Shown here in pieces: positions 1 to 6,993 of a stretch of DNA of 25,197 nucleotides. The position numbers were made by a program, and so were the translations under genes. Source of the DNA: Alphaproteobacteria bacterium UBA3307 (GTDB taxonomy: Bacteria; Pseudomonadota; Alphaproteobacteria; RF32; CAG-239); the NCBI GenBank assembly GCA_002361365.1, contig DEST01000078.1:1-25197 (forward strand), given 5' to 3'. Position 1 is the stretch's first letter. Each line of letters opens with the position of its first letter. Below the pieces are notes generated by a model. The model saw only the letters and a list, made by a program, of their open reading frames with translations. It had not been told where the DNA came from and searched no databases.

Positions 1-59
1 GCAAAGCCGGTGCGACTGAAGTTTACGCCTTAACTCTTGCTCGTACTGACAATCTATAA
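1..59 (+). CDS. comF: 3' end of a ComF-family phosphoribosyltransferase-like protein (partial)
   Basis: Only the last 18 complete codons are present, read from base 3 to a TAA at 57-59. The tail reads KAGATEVYALTLARTDNL, which matches the usual ending of ComF/GntX proteins, where the phosphoribosyltransferase fold closes with an alanine-glycine-alanine turn, a valine-rich strand and a T-L-A-R motif. ComF-like proteins have been tied to DNA uptake, but in many bacteria their role is unclear. The rest of the gene, including the PRPP-binding loop, lies outside the window, so the call rests on the tail alone. The next gene is convergent, with a terminator between them that points the other way. 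Confidence 0.6.
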   Translation, partial: KAGATEVYALTLARTDNL

Positions 60-77
60 CATTGGTTTTATCTGTTC

Positions 78-120
78 AAAAACAAAAAAGCTTGCGACAA
101 GTACCTCCTCATCGCAAACT
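78..120 (-). terminator. Rho-independent terminator of the acyl-carrier-like gene
   Basis: On the minus strand a 9-bp stem (bases 120-112 pairing with 97-89, one G-U wobble) with a 14-nt loop is followed at once by a T-rich run (bases 89-84, then a G, then five more T). It lies 16 nt past the stop codon of the minus-strand gene ending at 136. No T tract follows the hairpin on the plus strand, so it would not stop the ComF transcript well. Confidence 0.6.
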
Positions 121-135
121 TCTTTAGCTTCAGCC

Positions 136-408
136 TCAACAAACTACGCTTTGGCACTTCAAACAGTCATTAGCCGCTTTCAGAAAAGCACCGACCGTAT
201 TTTCTTTCATCTGCTGAAACATTTCAGGCGGCAATGAAATATTGTGAATCCGCTGAATCTCGATAGACACATTGGCCACACGAATATTACCCATATCCAA
301 GTCACGGATAAAATCGGCGCCAAGCAACTTTTCATCAGACCATTCCCGAACATCAAATCCGACATAGCTGATAGCTCTTCTCACATCGTTAATAGTAATC
401 TCTTTCAT
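136..408 (-). CDS. Acyl carrier protein-like small protein lacking the phosphopantetheine serine
   Basis: This 90-residue protein has the size and helix pattern of an acyl carrier protein. It has an F-I-R-D-L stretch (33-37), a hydrophobic helix 2 (about 42-53), an I-S-L-P turn (57-60) and a T-V-G-A-F-L final helix (70-76). Canonical carriers have D-L-G-A-D-S-L, with Ser carrying the 4'-phosphopantetheine arm. Aligning D36-L37 places Asn41 at that Ser, so the protein as read cannot be loaded the usual way. It could be a degenerate or regulatory carrier, or a different small helical protein. No Shine-Dalgarno sequence is obvious before the ATG. The gene stands alone between the ComF tail and mraZ, with its own terminator and a possible promoter. 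Fold assignment is by eye and moderately sure; function is unknown. Confidence 0.6.
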   Translation of the reverse strand: MKEITINDVRRAISYVGFDVREWSDEKLLGADFIRDLDMGNIRVANVSIEIQRIHNISLPPEMFQQMKENTVGAFLKAANDCLKCQSVVC

Positions 409-437
409 AATATCTGTATAATTGGTGAATATGCTTT

Positions 438-466
438 AGCTTATGCATTTTCTTTGATTTTGTCAA
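438..466 (-). promoter_or_regulatory. Possible promoter of the acyl-carrier-like gene
   Basis: On the minus strand there is a perfect TTGACA (bases 466-461), 17 nt, then TAAGCT (443-438), a weak -10 matching three of six consensus positions. It lies about 30 nt before the start codon at 408. The good -35 and correct spacing favour it; the poor -10 limits confidence. Confidence 0.35.
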
Positions 467-651
467 GATAATTACACTGAATTAAATCAAATAATGCCGA
501 TATTTCTACTATCCACAGTGTTTTTACAAAATATTTAATTTTTTTGCATTTTATAAAGCTAGATATAACTGATTGAATTTAATAAATAAAATATCTTGCA
601 GCAAAAAAGCGGAAAGAACAAAACAGAAACATTATTAAAAGTACCAAAAAT

Positions 652-676
652 TCCCATTGAATCCCATAAAATCCCG
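652..676 (-). promoter_or_regulatory. MraZ operator: three direct repeats on a 10-bp period
   Basis: The plus strand has TCCCA at 652-656, TCCCA at 662-666 and TCCCG at 672-676, each separated by exactly 5 nt. Read on the minus strand this is CGGGA-N5-TGGGA-N5-TGGGA, the TGGGN-N5 repeat pattern known for MraZ binding upstream of the E. coli mra/dcw operon. It sits 46 nt before mraZ and overlaps the -35 box and spacer of the likely promoter, so MraZ bound here should repress its own operon (inference). Confidence 0.7.
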
Positions 677-685
677 TGTTATACC
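657..685 (+). promoter_or_regulatory. Likely promoter of the mraZ-rsmH-ftsL-ftsI operon
   Basis: TTGAAT (657-662), a 17-nt spacer, then TATACC (680-685); each box matches four of six consensus positions. It predicts a start near 692 and a leader of about 30 nt. The MraZ repeats lie within and around it, which supports it as the regulated promoter. Confidence 0.5.
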
Positions 686-721
686 ATAAAGGTGTGAAAC
701 AGCAGCAAAGGAATCGGTAAA

Positions 722-1189
722 ATGCGGAAAATCTTTCTGTTTATGGATACGATTTTCAACAAGGTAGACACCAAAGGACGCGTCTCCCTGCCCTCAGATT
801 ACCGCGCAATCGTTAAAGAATTATCAACCGAAATTGTTTGCTATCGCAGTCTGAGTGCACCTTGTATTGAAGGTTGCTTGGAAGATACTCTTGACAAGCT
901 TGCAACCGAGATTGAAAATGCCACCGATTTCTTTTCGGAAACTCAGGATAATTTGACTAACTTGATTTTCGGCGATGCCAAGCGCTTTGCGTTTGACAGT
1001 ACCGGTCGTATTATGCTGACAGACAAGCTTTTAAAACACGCACAAATTACCGATACGGCCGTATTTGTCGGCAAAGGACGCAAGTTCCAGATTTGGAATC
1101 CGCAAAATTGGGAAAAAGAAGAAGCGCGAATCCGTGCTGAAGTAATGAAAAACCGCCCTTCGCTGAAAACGTCAAAGGAGCAGGAATAA
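722..1189 (+). CDS. mraZ: Transcriptional regulator MraZ
   Basis: MraZ is a DNA-binding repressor of the division and cell-wall (dcw) cluster, built from two SpoVT/AbrB-like halves that assemble into a ring. The 155-residue protein shows the first-half signature N-K-V-D-T-K-G-R-V-S-L-P (about 13-24) and the second-half counterpart F-D-S-T-G-R-I-M-L (about 90-98). The start at 722 is preceded by AAGGA with good spacing; an internal ATG at 743 would also keep the domain but lacks such a site. Gene order with rsmH directly after it is the universal one. The triple repeat at 652-676 predicts autoregulation. Its stop overlaps the rsmH start by one base (TAATG), indicating translational coupling. 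Confidence 0.95.
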   Translation: MRKIFLFMDTIFNKVDTKGRVSLPSDYRAIVKELSTEIVCYRSLSAPCIEGCLEDTLDKLATEIENATDFFSETQDNLTNLIFGDAKRFAFDSTGRIMLTDKLLKHAQITDTAVFVGKGRKFQIWNPQNWEKEEARIRAEVMKNRPSLKTSKEQE

Positions 1190-2103
1190 TGACTGAGCAT
1201 AAGCAAAAACATATTCCTGTAATGCTTAATGAAGTTTTGCAATATCTACAGCCCAGAGCAGGAGAAATATATGTTGACGCCACTTTCGGCAATGGTGGCT
1301 ATACTCAGGCTATTTTAGAGGCTGCTCCATGTAAAGTAATAGCGCTTGACCGAGACCCTAATGTACGGATTCGCGCTAATGAATTTAGAAATATGTACAA
1401 TTCGCGTTTTGAATTTCGTGCCGGCAATTTTGGTGATTTTGCTGATTTAGTGTCGGAAAAAATCGGTGGAGCAGTTTTTGACATAGGTGTTTCTTCAATG
1501 CAGTTGGATAATACCGAACGCGGATTCTCGTTTGCTAAAGAAGCCGAACTTGATATGCGTATGTCTTGCGAAGGTATAAGCGCCAAAGATATTGTTAATT
1601 CTTATGGTGAAAAAGAATTGGCCGATATTTTATATCAATATGGAGAAGAGCGGAAATCACGCCAGATTGCCGCAAAAATTGTTGAATATCGTCGTCATCA
1701 AAAAATCGAAACAACCACCGAATTGGCCGCAATTATTTATACCGTTATTCACAAGCACGCCGGTGAAATTGACCCGGCAACCCGTACTTTTCAGGCATTA
1801 AGAATTGCCGTAAACGATGAACTGGGTGAGCTTGAACGCGGTTTAAAAGGTGCAACTTCCCGACTGCTTTCCGGAGCTCGTTTAGTGGTTGTTGATTTTC
1901 ACTCTTTAGAAGACCGCATCGTTAAAAATTATTTTAAAGAAAATGGCGGCAAAAAAGTCCGCATTTCAAAATACGCACCGGAACTTATGCCGGATAACAG
2001 CTTGTTTGCCGAAGTTTCTAACGCACTGGCACCAACCGCGGAAGAATGCCGTATCAATCCACGTGCCCGCTCAGCTAAACTCAGATATGCAATAAGGAGA
2101 TAA
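1189..2103 (+). CDS. rsmH: 16S rRNA (cytosine-1402 N4)-methyltransferase RsmH
   Basis: RsmH (MraW) methylates N4 of C1402 in the ribosomal P site, using S-adenosylmethionine. At 304 residues it has normal family length. It opens with H-I-P-V-M-L-N-E-V (8-16) and the SAM-binding loop VDATFGNGGYT (29-39). Further family motifs are D-I-G-V-S-S-M-Q-L-D, R-G-F-S-F, L-D-M-R-M and the C-terminal D-F-H-S-L-E-D-R-I-V-K. An AGGAG lies 8 nt before the ATG, inside the end of mraZ. It is the second gene of the dcw-type operon; ftsL follows after 4 nt. Confidence 0.97.
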   Translation: MTEHKQKHIPVMLNEVLQYLQPRAGEIYVDATFGNGGYTQAILEAAPCKVIALDRDPNVRIRANEFRNMYNSRFEFRAGNFGDFADLVSEKIGGAVFDIGVSSMQLDNTERGFSFAKEAELDMRMSCEGISAKDIVNSYGEKELADILYQYGEERKSRQIAAKIVEYRRHQKIETTTELAAIIYTVIHKHAGEIDPATRTFQALRIAVNDELGELERGLKGATSRLLSGARLVVVDFHSLEDRIVKNYFKENGGKKVRISKYAPELMPDNSLFAEVSNALAPTAEECRINPRARSAKLRYAIRR

Positions 2104-2107
2104 ATAA

Positions 2108-2476
2108 ATGGGTAATATCAAAACTGCAATGGTTGTTTTATGGTTTATGGTAACCTTGGTAGTTGCGCTAGGTTCTTCTGTCTTAAAAAATAAGGTACAA
2201 GGCTTAGAGCGTCGTTTGGCTACAATCAACAACAACATTCAAAAAGATATTGCCGATATTCACGTTCTTAAAGCGGAGTGGAGCCATTATAACACGCCGG
2301 AGCGCTTGCGCAAACTCGCAAATGAGCAATTATCTTTAGAAAATGCAAAACCTGAACAAATTATTAACTTTTCTGCGTTACACTTCAATTATGAAAATAA
2401 CGATTCGGAGCAATCCGTCCGAACCGACAAAAAGAGTTTAACAACACTGGTTAAGGCAGAAGCTAAGAAGAAATAA
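2108..2476 (+). CDS. ftsL: Cell division protein FtsL-like
   Basis: FtsL is a small bitopic membrane protein that joins FtsB and FtsQ and activates FtsWI at the septum. This 122-residue protein has a short cytoplasmic start, one membrane segment (about 7-24) and then a periplasmic coiled coil (about 27-57, with K-N-K-V-Q-G-L-E-R-R-L). An N-T-P-E-R-L-R-K-L-A segment (about 63-72) is typical of FtsL proteins. The charged tail after about residue 95 is low-complexity. Sequence conservation in this family is weak, so position between rsmH and ftsI is the strongest evidence. The start follows AAGGAGA at the end of rsmH. Confidence 0.85.
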   Translation: MGNIKTAMVVLWFMVTLVVALGSSVLKNKVQGLERRLATINNNIQKDIADIHVLKAEWSHYNTPERLRKLANEQLSLENAKPEQIINFSALHFNYENNDSEQSVRTDKKSLTTLVKAEAKKK

Positions 2477-2477
2477 A

Positions 2478-4247
2478 ATGGGATTTAACGTTAGCTTTTC
2501 AAAACGAAAAAACGAAAAATTTTATCTTCCGGGACAGGAGATAAAAATTTCGCGTCGCAGTATCAGTACCAAAAGCTACACCACCGAAAATGACAATGTT
2601 TCAACTTGTCGTGCCCGCACATGGTTCACTCTTTGTTGTTTTATTGCCGTTTATCTGGCACTTTGTATCCGTGTGAGTTATGTTTGTTTGGGTAATGGCA
2701 TCAATATAGATACGGCAATTTCAGATCAAATGGCTGAAGATATCTTTCACTTTAAAAATCCGGTAACTCGTGCTGATATTATGGACCGCAACGGAGAAAT
2801 TATCGCCACGTCTTTGCCAACAGTTAATCTTTATGCCAACACCAAAAAAATTCGCGAACCGGAAGAAGTTGCCATAAAACTTAATGAAATTTTTCCGAAT
2901 GATTCTTATGAATATTTTTTAAGCCGCCTTAATCGCAAAGGCGCGTTTATTTATTTAAAACGCAATCTTTCTCCGGCGCAACAATCACAGGTCAATAATC
3001 TGGGAATTCCGGGATTGGAATTTGAAAATTGCGAAAAACGCATATATCCGCACAAGAATCTGTTTGCGCACGTTTTAGGCACTACCGATGTAGATAACAC
3101 AGGTATTTCCGGTGTTGAAAAATCAATGAACGAACGTCTTACGACTTCAACCAAGCCATTATATTTATCGGTTGATTTAGGTATTCAGAATCAGATTCGC
3201 GATGAGCTGATTGCCGGTGTAAAACAATTTAATGCGGCAGGCGGCGCGGCAATTTTAATGGACGTTAAAAATGGTCAGGTTATTGCAATGACTTCCATAC
3301 CGGATTATGACCCGAATGAAAATTCCAAATTTGGCGAACGTGAAATGTTTAATTTTGCCACCAAAGGCATTTATGAAGCCGGCTCGGTATTCAAAGTATT
3401 TAACACCGCCTTAAGTCTGGAAAGCGGCAAAGTAAAAGTAACCGACCGCTTTGATACCTCACATCATATTCAAGTGCATCGTCTCAAGGTTACCGATCCG
3501 CATGGTTCACACGGACAATTGACACCGGAAGATATTTTGGTAGAATCTTCTAACATCGGTTCCACTTTGGAAATTATGCGTGTCGGCAAAAAATTTCAGC
3601 GCAAATTCTTACAAAGTATCAATATGGATAAGGCTCTGACCGAATTTGAACTGCCTGAACTGGCTAAACCGTGGTTTTTAAGCGAAAAAAATTGGGGAGA
3701 AACTTCAATGGTCACCATCAGCTACGGTTATGGCATTTCTTCAACTCCGCTACACATCATTACTGCGTTTTCGGCAATAGTCAACGGCGGAATGTATCAT
3801 CAGCCTACTCTGTTGAAAAATGTAAAGCATAAAGGAAAACGCGTTGTTTCGCAAAAAACTTCCGATTCTATGCGCACTCTTTTGCGTGCCGTCGTTACTC
3901 GCGGAACCGGTAGACGCGCCAACGTTGACGGCTATCAGGTAATGGGTAAAACCGGTACTGCCGACAAACTTGAAAACGGGCATTATAACCACGGAAAAAG
4001 TATTTCTTCGTTTATATCCGCCTTTCCGCAATCTGACCCGCAATATGCACTTTTGGTAGTTATTGATGACCCTAAGGCCAGCAAAGAAACCTATGGCTAT
4101 ACCACTGCCGGTTGGAATGCCGTACCGATTTCGCGCAATATCATCTCTTTGGTGGCACCGCAACTCAATGTACGTGCTGATTTTGACTTAGAAAAACAAA
4201 AAAGCATTGTTGACGCGGCTTACAAGGTAAAAAAACAACCTTTATAA
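2478..4247 (+). CDS. ftsI: Septal peptidoglycan transpeptidase FtsI (PBP3, class B)
   Basis: FtsI cross-links septal peptidoglycan together with the glycosyltransferase FtsW. The 589 residues fit the family. A basic cytoplasmic part is followed by a membrane anchor (about 50-70), then the class B pedestal domain with T-R-A-D-I-M-D-R-N-G-E (about 97-107). The transpeptidase domain has all three catalytic motifs: S303-V-F-K306 with the acylated serine, S357-S-N359 and K491-T-G-T494. It starts one base after the ftsL stop. The N-terminal cytoplasmic region of roughly 45 residues is Arg/Lys/Ser-rich. The usual next gene, murE, is absent; after ftsI come 174 non-coding bases and then pal. Confidence 0.95.
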   Translation: MGFNVSFSKRKNEKFYLPGQEIKISRRSISTKSYTTENDNVSTCRARTWFTLCCFIAVYLALCIRVSYVCLGNGINIDTAISDQMAEDIFHFKNPVTRADIMDRNGEIIATSLPTVNLYANTKKIREPEEVAIKLNEIFPNDSYEYFLSRLNRKGAFIYLKRNLSPAQQSQVNNLGIPGLEFENCEKRIYPHKNLFAHVLGTTDVDNTGISGVEKSMNERLTTSTKPLYLSVDLGIQNQIRDELIAGVKQFNAAGGAAILMDVKNGQVIAMTSIPDYDPNENSKFGEREMFNFATKGIYEAGSVFKVFNTALSLESGKVKVTDRFDTSHHIQVHRLKVTDPHGSHGQLTPEDILVESSNIGSTLEIMRVGKKFQRKFLQSINMDKALTEFELPELAKPWFLSEKNWGETSMVTISYGYGISSTPLHIITAFSAIVNGGMYHQPTLLKNVKHKGKRVVSQKTSDSMRTLLRAVVTRGTGRRANVDGYQVMGKTGTADKLENGHYNHGKSISSFISAFPQSDPQYALLVVIDDPKASKETYGYTTAGWNAVPISRNIISLVAPQLNVRADFDLEKQKSIVDAAYKVKKQPL

Positions 4248-4421
4248 AACCAAAATTTATAAAAATAATGCACAGTTTTCAACTTTATTTCTATTTTTTT
4301 CATTTTCTTATTGAAAAATTTACAATTATTACATAAGTTATCACTGTATTAGTTGTTATTCAATTAAGTAAACACTCGTAGCAATACGATAATATTAAAA
4401 AAACCATATGGAGAAAATAAA

Positions 4422-4886
4422 ATGAAAAAACTTTTAAGTTTGTTCGTAGCTCTTGTAGCTTTATCTGGCTGTTCTGTATTTGGTGCAGACGGCGGTTTGT
4501 TCAGCGGTGCTGATTGTGAATCTAGATTAGCTCGTTCTTTTGCTGAAAACACAACGGATATTGTATATTTTGATACAGATAGTTCCGCTCTTTCGGCTGA
4601 AGCTCGTGCTGCTTTGGATTCTCAAGCTGCTTGGTTGAACAGCCATGATGATGTGAACGTAATCGTTCAAGGTTACTGCGATGAAAGAGGTACCCGTGAA
4701 TACAACTTGGCTCTGGGTGAACGCCGTGCCAACGCTGTAAAACAATACTTGGTAGCTAAAGGTGTTGCAGAACACAGAATTTCTACGATTTCTTACGGTA
4801 AAGAAAGACCGGCTGTATTTGGTAGCAACGAAGCAGCTTGGGCTCAAAACCGTCGTGCCGTTACAGTTGTAAGCTCAGCTGAATAA
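4422..4886 (+). CDS. pal: Peptidoglycan-associated lipoprotein Pal
   Basis: Pal tethers the outer membrane to peptidoglycan as part of the Tol-Pal system. The 154-residue protein has a lipoprotein signal ending in L-S-G-C, with Cys17 the lipidated residue, then an OmpA-like domain. Within it are F-D-T-D-S-S-A-L (about 51-58), G-Y-C-D-E-R-G-T-R-E-Y-N (about 86-97) and N-L-A-L-G-E-R-R-A, the residues that contact diaminopimelate in the family. GGAG stands 8 nt before the ATG. A strong terminator follows, so pal ends its own transcription unit. The tolQRAB genes that usually precede pal are not here; ftsI is upstream instead. Confidence 0.95.
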   Translation: MKKLLSLFVALVALSGCSVFGADGGLFSGADCESRLARSFAENTTDIVYFDTDSSALSAEARAALDSQAAWLNSHDDVNVIVQGYCDERGTREYNLALGERRANAVKQYLVAKGVAEHRISTISYGKERPAVFGSNEAAWAQNRRAVTVVSSAE

Positions 4887-4914
4887 TACGACAGTTTAAA
4901 GTAGATTCATTAAA

Positions 4915-4945
4915 AGGCGCAGCTTATTTTGGTTGCGTCTTTTTT
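4915..4945 (+). terminator. Rho-independent terminator after pal
   Basis: A 9-bp stem (4915-4923 with 4932-4940, including two G-U wobbles) and an 8-nt loop are followed by an unbroken T run at 4940-4945. It begins 29 nt after the pal stop codon and separates pal from cpoB. Confidence 0.75.
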
Positions 4946-4953
4946 GTTTATGC

Positions 4954-4982
4954 TTGTAATCCGCTAAAAAAGACATTATAAA
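4954..4982 (+). promoter_or_regulatory. Likely promoter of the cpoB-tilS unit
   Basis: TTGTAA (4954-4959), exactly 17 nt, then TATAAA (4977-4982), 30 nt before the cpoB start. It lies just past the pal terminator, which makes an independent promoter necessary. Box matches are four and five of six. Confidence 0.6.
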
Positions 4983-5012
4983 TAAAACAAAATAATTTCG
5001 TACGAGGTCAAA

Positions 5013-5918
5013 ATGAAACGGATTTTATATTATACTATTGCGCTTAGCTCACTTTTATTGCCATATACCAGCCATGCAGCAACATTGGAGCAAGAATTGG
5101 CAAATCTGCGTGAAGATGTTAAGGTTTTGCAGCGCCAAATGTATCGTGAAAATACCAAAACCACTTCAGCAAACGGTGAGGTTCAAGGAAAAATCAGTGA
5201 ATATGATGAGGTGATTCGCAAGCTAAACGGCCGTATGGACGAACTTGAGCATATGCTGAAAGAAAATAATGAAAAAATAGAAAAATATAATCGCGATATG
5301 GAAATTCGCCTAAAAATTTTGGAAGGTCGACCGATTCCGAGTAACTTAAGTGCACCCGCGCCTAACTTGCCGGCTACTTATGACGCACCGGTAGCAAAAA
5401 ATGCCGCATCATCCGTTGCCGGAGATAAAATCAGCGGCAACGATTTGGCTCCGCTGGATAAAGCCCCTGTTTCTGCCACTCCGGTTGCCGTTATTGCGAA
5501 TACAAATGGTAATATTATCAATGCCAACAACCCACAGACGATGTATGATAACGCACTAAAAGCATATAATTCCGGCCTATATGATGAGGCTGAGCTTGGT
5601 TTTGAAGATATTTTAAAACAATTTCCGCAACACGGACTTGCCAGCAACGCACAATACTGGCTTGGAGAAATTTATCTCAAGCAGAATGATTATAATAAAG
5701 CAAAAATTGCATTTAAAGAAGGTTATGACAAATACAAAAACGGAAACAAGGGTGCCGACAGTTTATATCGCCTTGCCGTAACATTTGAATTGTTGAATGA
5801 CAATCAACGAGCTTGCTTAATTCTGACAAGTTTTGATGACGAATATCCGTCCGGACACGTTGAAGTTCGTGCCAAAGTAATTTCAGAAAGACAAAAGCTG
5901 AAGTGTAAGCGGAACTAA
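5013..5918 (+). CDS. cpoB: Cell division coordinator CpoB (YbgF)
   Basis: CpoB is a periplasmic protein that links Tol-Pal outer-membrane constriction to peptidoglycan synthesis. The 301 residues begin with a cleavable signal peptide ending S-H-A (about 20-22). A coiled coil follows (about 25-100, L-R-E-D-V-K-V-L-Q-R-Q-M and later heptads). Next is an Ala/Pro-rich linker, then a TPR-type domain (about 170-295). Two tell-tale segments there are A-Y-N-S-G-L-Y-D-E-A and N-A-Q-Y-W-L-G-E-I-Y, the latter nearly diagnostic of YbgF. A GAGG precedes the ATG. The gene follows pal, as in most proteobacteria, but across a terminator and new promoter. Confidence 0.92.
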   Translation: MKRILYYTIALSSLLLPYTSHAATLEQELANLREDVKVLQRQMYRENTKTTSANGEVQGKISEYDEVIRKLNGRMDELEHMLKENNEKIEKYNRDMEIRLKILEGRPIPSNLSAPAPNLPATYDAPVAKNAASSVAGDKISGNDLAPLDKAPVSATPVAVIANTNGNIINANNPQTMYDNALKAYNSGLYDEAELGFEDILKQFPQHGLASNAQYWLGEIYLKQNDYNKAKIAFKEGYDKYKNGNKGADSLYRLAVTFELLNDNQRACLILTSFDDEYPSGHVEVRAKVISERQKLKCKRN

Positions 5919-5922
5919 AGCT

Positions 5923-6993
5923 GTGCAAGAATTTTTTGCCAAACATCATCTAAAGGCACAAAAAATTGCCGTTGCAGTTTCCGGTGGTGCCGATTCGCTC
6001 GCTCTTGTGCTTATGGCAAAAGAAGAATTGACTGTTTTTGGTTTTGAAATTGTGGCACTGACCGTTAATCATCATTTACGCCTCAATGCGACTGCCGAAG
6101 CAGAATATGTTGCCAAGATAATGAAAACACACAACATTGAACACCATATTTTAGATTGGCGTGAAAATAAACCGCGAACCGGCATTGAAGAGGCCGCCCG
6201 AACAGCCCGTTATCATTTGCTGACACAATGGTGTAAACAACACAATGTACACGTTTTGCTTACGGCCCATCATCAAACCGACCAAGCCGAAACATTTTTG
6301 ATGCGTTTACAGAGAGGCAGCGGTTTAGATGGTTTATGCAGTATGCGCGAAATATTCATCAACAACGGCATCATTATTGCCCGTCCGCTCTTGCATACTC
6401 CGCCGGAAAAAATGCGGTTATACCTGAAAAATAAACAGATTGAGTGGAAAGAAGATGAATCTAACTCAAATACTAAATATTTACGTAATCGAATTCGCGC
6501 ATTTTTACCGCAACTAGAAAAAACAATCGGACTATCCGTGCGTAATATGGCGGAAACCGCCAATCGCTTACAAAGCGCAGAGGATTACATTGAAGAACAA
6601 CTCCAAAACTTGCTTATTACAGAAGTTCAAACATTAACACCTGACATCTTTTATTTTAAGTACAGCCATTTTCTCTACTGGCATTCAGAAATGAAGTTTC
6701 GTATTTTGGCTCATATTTGCCGCCGACAATATATTCCGCGCGCCGAACATATTTTGCACGCACTCAAAAAAATGTCACAACAACCATTTACCGGTATTAC
6801 TCTGGGCGGAAAAGAGATTTTTTATTATAATGAAAATATCTGGATTGTTCCGGAGATGCAGACCAAACACAAATCAAGCCGTAAAGCATGGCTAGAATTT
6901 GTGCAAAAAAATCCGCAATATGCTACTCTGAAAATTCCGCATAAAGCGCGTATCGCCATTTTAGAAAATACGGAGAGAAAAAATGATTTATAA
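5923..6993 (+). CDS. tilS: tRNA(Ile)-lysidine synthetase TilS
   Basis: TilS ligates lysine to C34 of the CAU-anticodon tRNA-Ile, switching it from AUG to AUA decoding. The ATP-pyrophosphatase P-loop S-G-G-A-D-S is at residues 20-25. It is followed by V-N-H-H-L-R and by H-H-Q-T-D-Q-A-E-T-F-L-M-R-L, all hallmarks of the family. At 356 residues it is shorter than the E. coli enzyme (about 430), so the C-terminal tRNA-binding part is reduced. The start is GTG at 5923, four bases after the cpoB stop. The next gene starts inside its last codons (11-base overlap). Pal-CpoB-TilS order is common in alphaproteobacteria, but ftsH, often next, is missing. Confidence 0.93.
   Translation: MQEFFAKHHLKAQKIAVAVSGGADSLALVLMAKEELTVFGFEIVALTVNHHLRLNATAEAEYVAKIMKTHNIEHHILDWRENKPRTGIEEAARTARYHLLTQWCKQHNVHVLLTAHHQTDQAETFLMRLQRGSGLDGLCSMREIFINNGIIIARPLLHTPPEKMRLYLKNKQIEWKEDESNSNTKYLRNRIRAFLPQLEKTIGLSVRNMAETANRLQSAEDYIEEQLQNLLITEVQTLTPDIFYFKYSHFLYWHSEMKFRILAHICRRQYIPRAEHILHALKKMSQQPFTGITLGGKEIFYYNENIWIVPEMQTKHKSSRKAWLEFVQKNPQYATLKIPHKARIAILENTERKNDL

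Larger units (their letters stand above)
409..721. other. AT-rich intergenic region between divergent genes
   Basis: This 313-nt stretch separates the minus-strand acyl-carrier-like gene from mraZ. No credible coding frame was found in it. Its left end holds the possible promoter of the leftward gene. Its right end (652-685) holds the MraZ-type repeats and promoter of the rightward cluster. The middle (about 470-640) is very AT-rich, and I see no further structure there. Confidence 0.6.

Noticed and set aside
4248..4421. Remnant of murE or a small RNA between ftsI and pal
   Set aside because: Very AT-rich, with no coding frame and no stable hairpin seen; weak -35/-10-like pairs exist, but none is good enough to report.
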